The position numbers and the translations under genes are program-made. A DNA stretch of 64,000 nucleotides from UBA6107 sp034430175. GTDB taxonomy: Bacteria; Chloroflexota; Anaerolineae; Anaerolineales; Anaerolineaceae. Positions 63,419-64,000 of this stretch are shown here, piece by piece (positions within the stretch are counted from its first letter, which is position 1; each line of letters opens with the position of its first letter). Below the pieces are notes generated by a model. The model was not told the DNA's origin and did no database searches. It saw nothing but the letters and a program-made list of their open reading frames with translations. The stretch covers positions 1 to 64,000 of the forward strand of contig DAOUFI010000003.1 of the NCBI GenBank assembly GCA_034430175.1, read 5' to 3'.

Positions 63419-64000
63419 TTACTTGATTTCCCGTTTGATCTCTTCAAAGAGTTTTTCGTATTCCGCTGCGACCTTATCCGGTTCGTACCTGGAGTATTCG
63501 TCCGCGGGCTTTTGAGAATCTTTTAAATTGCTTTGCAGTACCTCGTCCACAGCCCTGGCTAGCCCTGCTGAATCACCAATCTCGAAGATTCGCCCCATAT
63601 TGTGAGATCTTACCGGCTGTCTCACCCCTGGCAGGTTCGAAGCAACACAAGGAACCCCATTCATCATGGCTTCGATCTGTACCAGACCGAAAGCCTCAGT
63701 CGAATTCAAACTGGGTAAAACCAGCACGTCCAGGTTAGGGTAACACGCAGCTATCTGAACTGGTTGCAATTCACCAACAAACTCCCAGTGAGAGCTCTTT
63801 TCATATTCATGGATGGCTGGAAGCAGTCTCTCTAAATAAGCCTCTTCACCAACGATCCTTTGATAAGGACCAATGAACTGAACTTTCGCAGAAGGATATT
63901 TTTCGAGGATCAAAGGCAGAGCTTCGAGTAGAACTTCCACTCCTTTTTCAGTCGCAAACCGGGCAGCCATTCCAATGATCGGGTGAACACCTTCAGGGTT
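63419..64000 (-). CDS. GT4-family glycosyltransferase, partial (C-terminal part)
   Basis: The reading frame is open to the right edge of the window, so only the C-terminal 193 codons are seen. They show the nucleotide-sugar half of a GT-B enzyme: PIIGMAARFATEKGVEVLLEAL, VQFIGPY and LDVLVLPSLNSTEAFGLVQIEAMMNGVPCVASNLPGVRQ, with the EX7E motif of retaining GT4 enzymes. It lies 41 bases upstream of the GT39/DUF2298 fusion gene and probably begins or belongs to the same operon. The acceptor could be a lipid-linked glycan; the sugar is unknown. Confidence 0.9.
   Translation of the reverse strand, partial: NPEGVHPIIGMAARFATEKGVEVLLEALPLILEKYPSAKVQFIGPYQRIVGEEAYLERLLPAIHEYEKSSHWEFVGELQPVQIAACYPNLDVLVLPSLNSTEAFGLVQIEAMMNGVPCVASNLPGVRQPVRSHNMGRIFEIGDSAGLARAVDEVLQSNLKDSQKPADEYSRYEPDKVAAEYEKLFEEIKREIK

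Noticed and set aside
1..64000. CRISPR array, prophage, integrative element or tRNA genes
   Set aside because: No regularly spaced repeats, phage structural or integrase genes, or cloverleaf-like sequences were seen; intergenic spaces are short and the content is housekeeping in character.

Overview
The window looks like chromosomal core-genome DNA from a bacterium of the Chloroflexota, most likely class Anaerolineae. This is an inference from gene content, not from a database match. The main pointers are a serine hydroxymethyltransferase fused to a glycine-cleavage T protein, two DUF2298-type polytopic membrane proteins (one fused to a GT39-like glycosyltransferase), lipoproteins typical of an alpha-glucan degrader (GH57, MalE-like), Pro/Thr-rich linkers of the TPTPTETPT kind, and moderate GC content. 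Coding density is high. No gap between genes exceeds 300 bases, and I found no tRNA, rRNA, CRISPR array or intact insertion sequence.

Layout: 1-292 holds two adjacent repeats that may be an IS end, then the promoter of the rpsF-ssb-rpsR-foldase operon (to 2802). A thrC-rnc-smc operon runs leftward (8391-2878). scpA is divergent and probably leaderless. An aldo/keto reductase plus an orphan gene sit opposite mutS. fmt-panE-GH13-membrane protein form a tightly overlapping leftward operon (18030-13470). A small glutaredoxin-like gene follows. Next comes a leftward four-gene unit (22372-18417): methyltransferase, polytopic membrane subtilase, ECF sigma factor and a 78-residue single-span membrane protein. 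An alpha/beta hydrolase, the glyA-gcvT fusion (with a leader that must be read through a terminator) and an aminotransferase run rightward to 27981.

28026-37711 is a leftward block: TGS-domain nucleoside kinase, secreted GH57 glycosidase, maltose-type ABC permeases and binding protein, and a ROK repressor. Together with the cytoplasmic GH13 enzyme at 14644-16041 this makes an alpha-glucan uptake and degradation route. Its ABC ATPase is not in the window. A rightward unit of lipoate ligase, SanA/DUF218 protein, HD protein and a TIM-barrel protein with an NTF2-like tail occupies 37891-41157.

The right third is all leftward: a gyrA-type topoisomerase subunit, rpoC (with no rpoB next to it), a large sensor histidine kinase, a C69 dipeptidase, then the operon GT4 (cut by the window edge)-GT39/DUF2298 fusion-DUF2298-GT-C protein-cmk. 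The latter looks like an envelope glycan assembly locus.

The observations most worth following are the sigma/membrane-subtilase unit, the DUF2298 operon, and the glyA-gcvT fusion with its attenuator-like leader. Domain calls rest on motifs read by eye; no searches were run.
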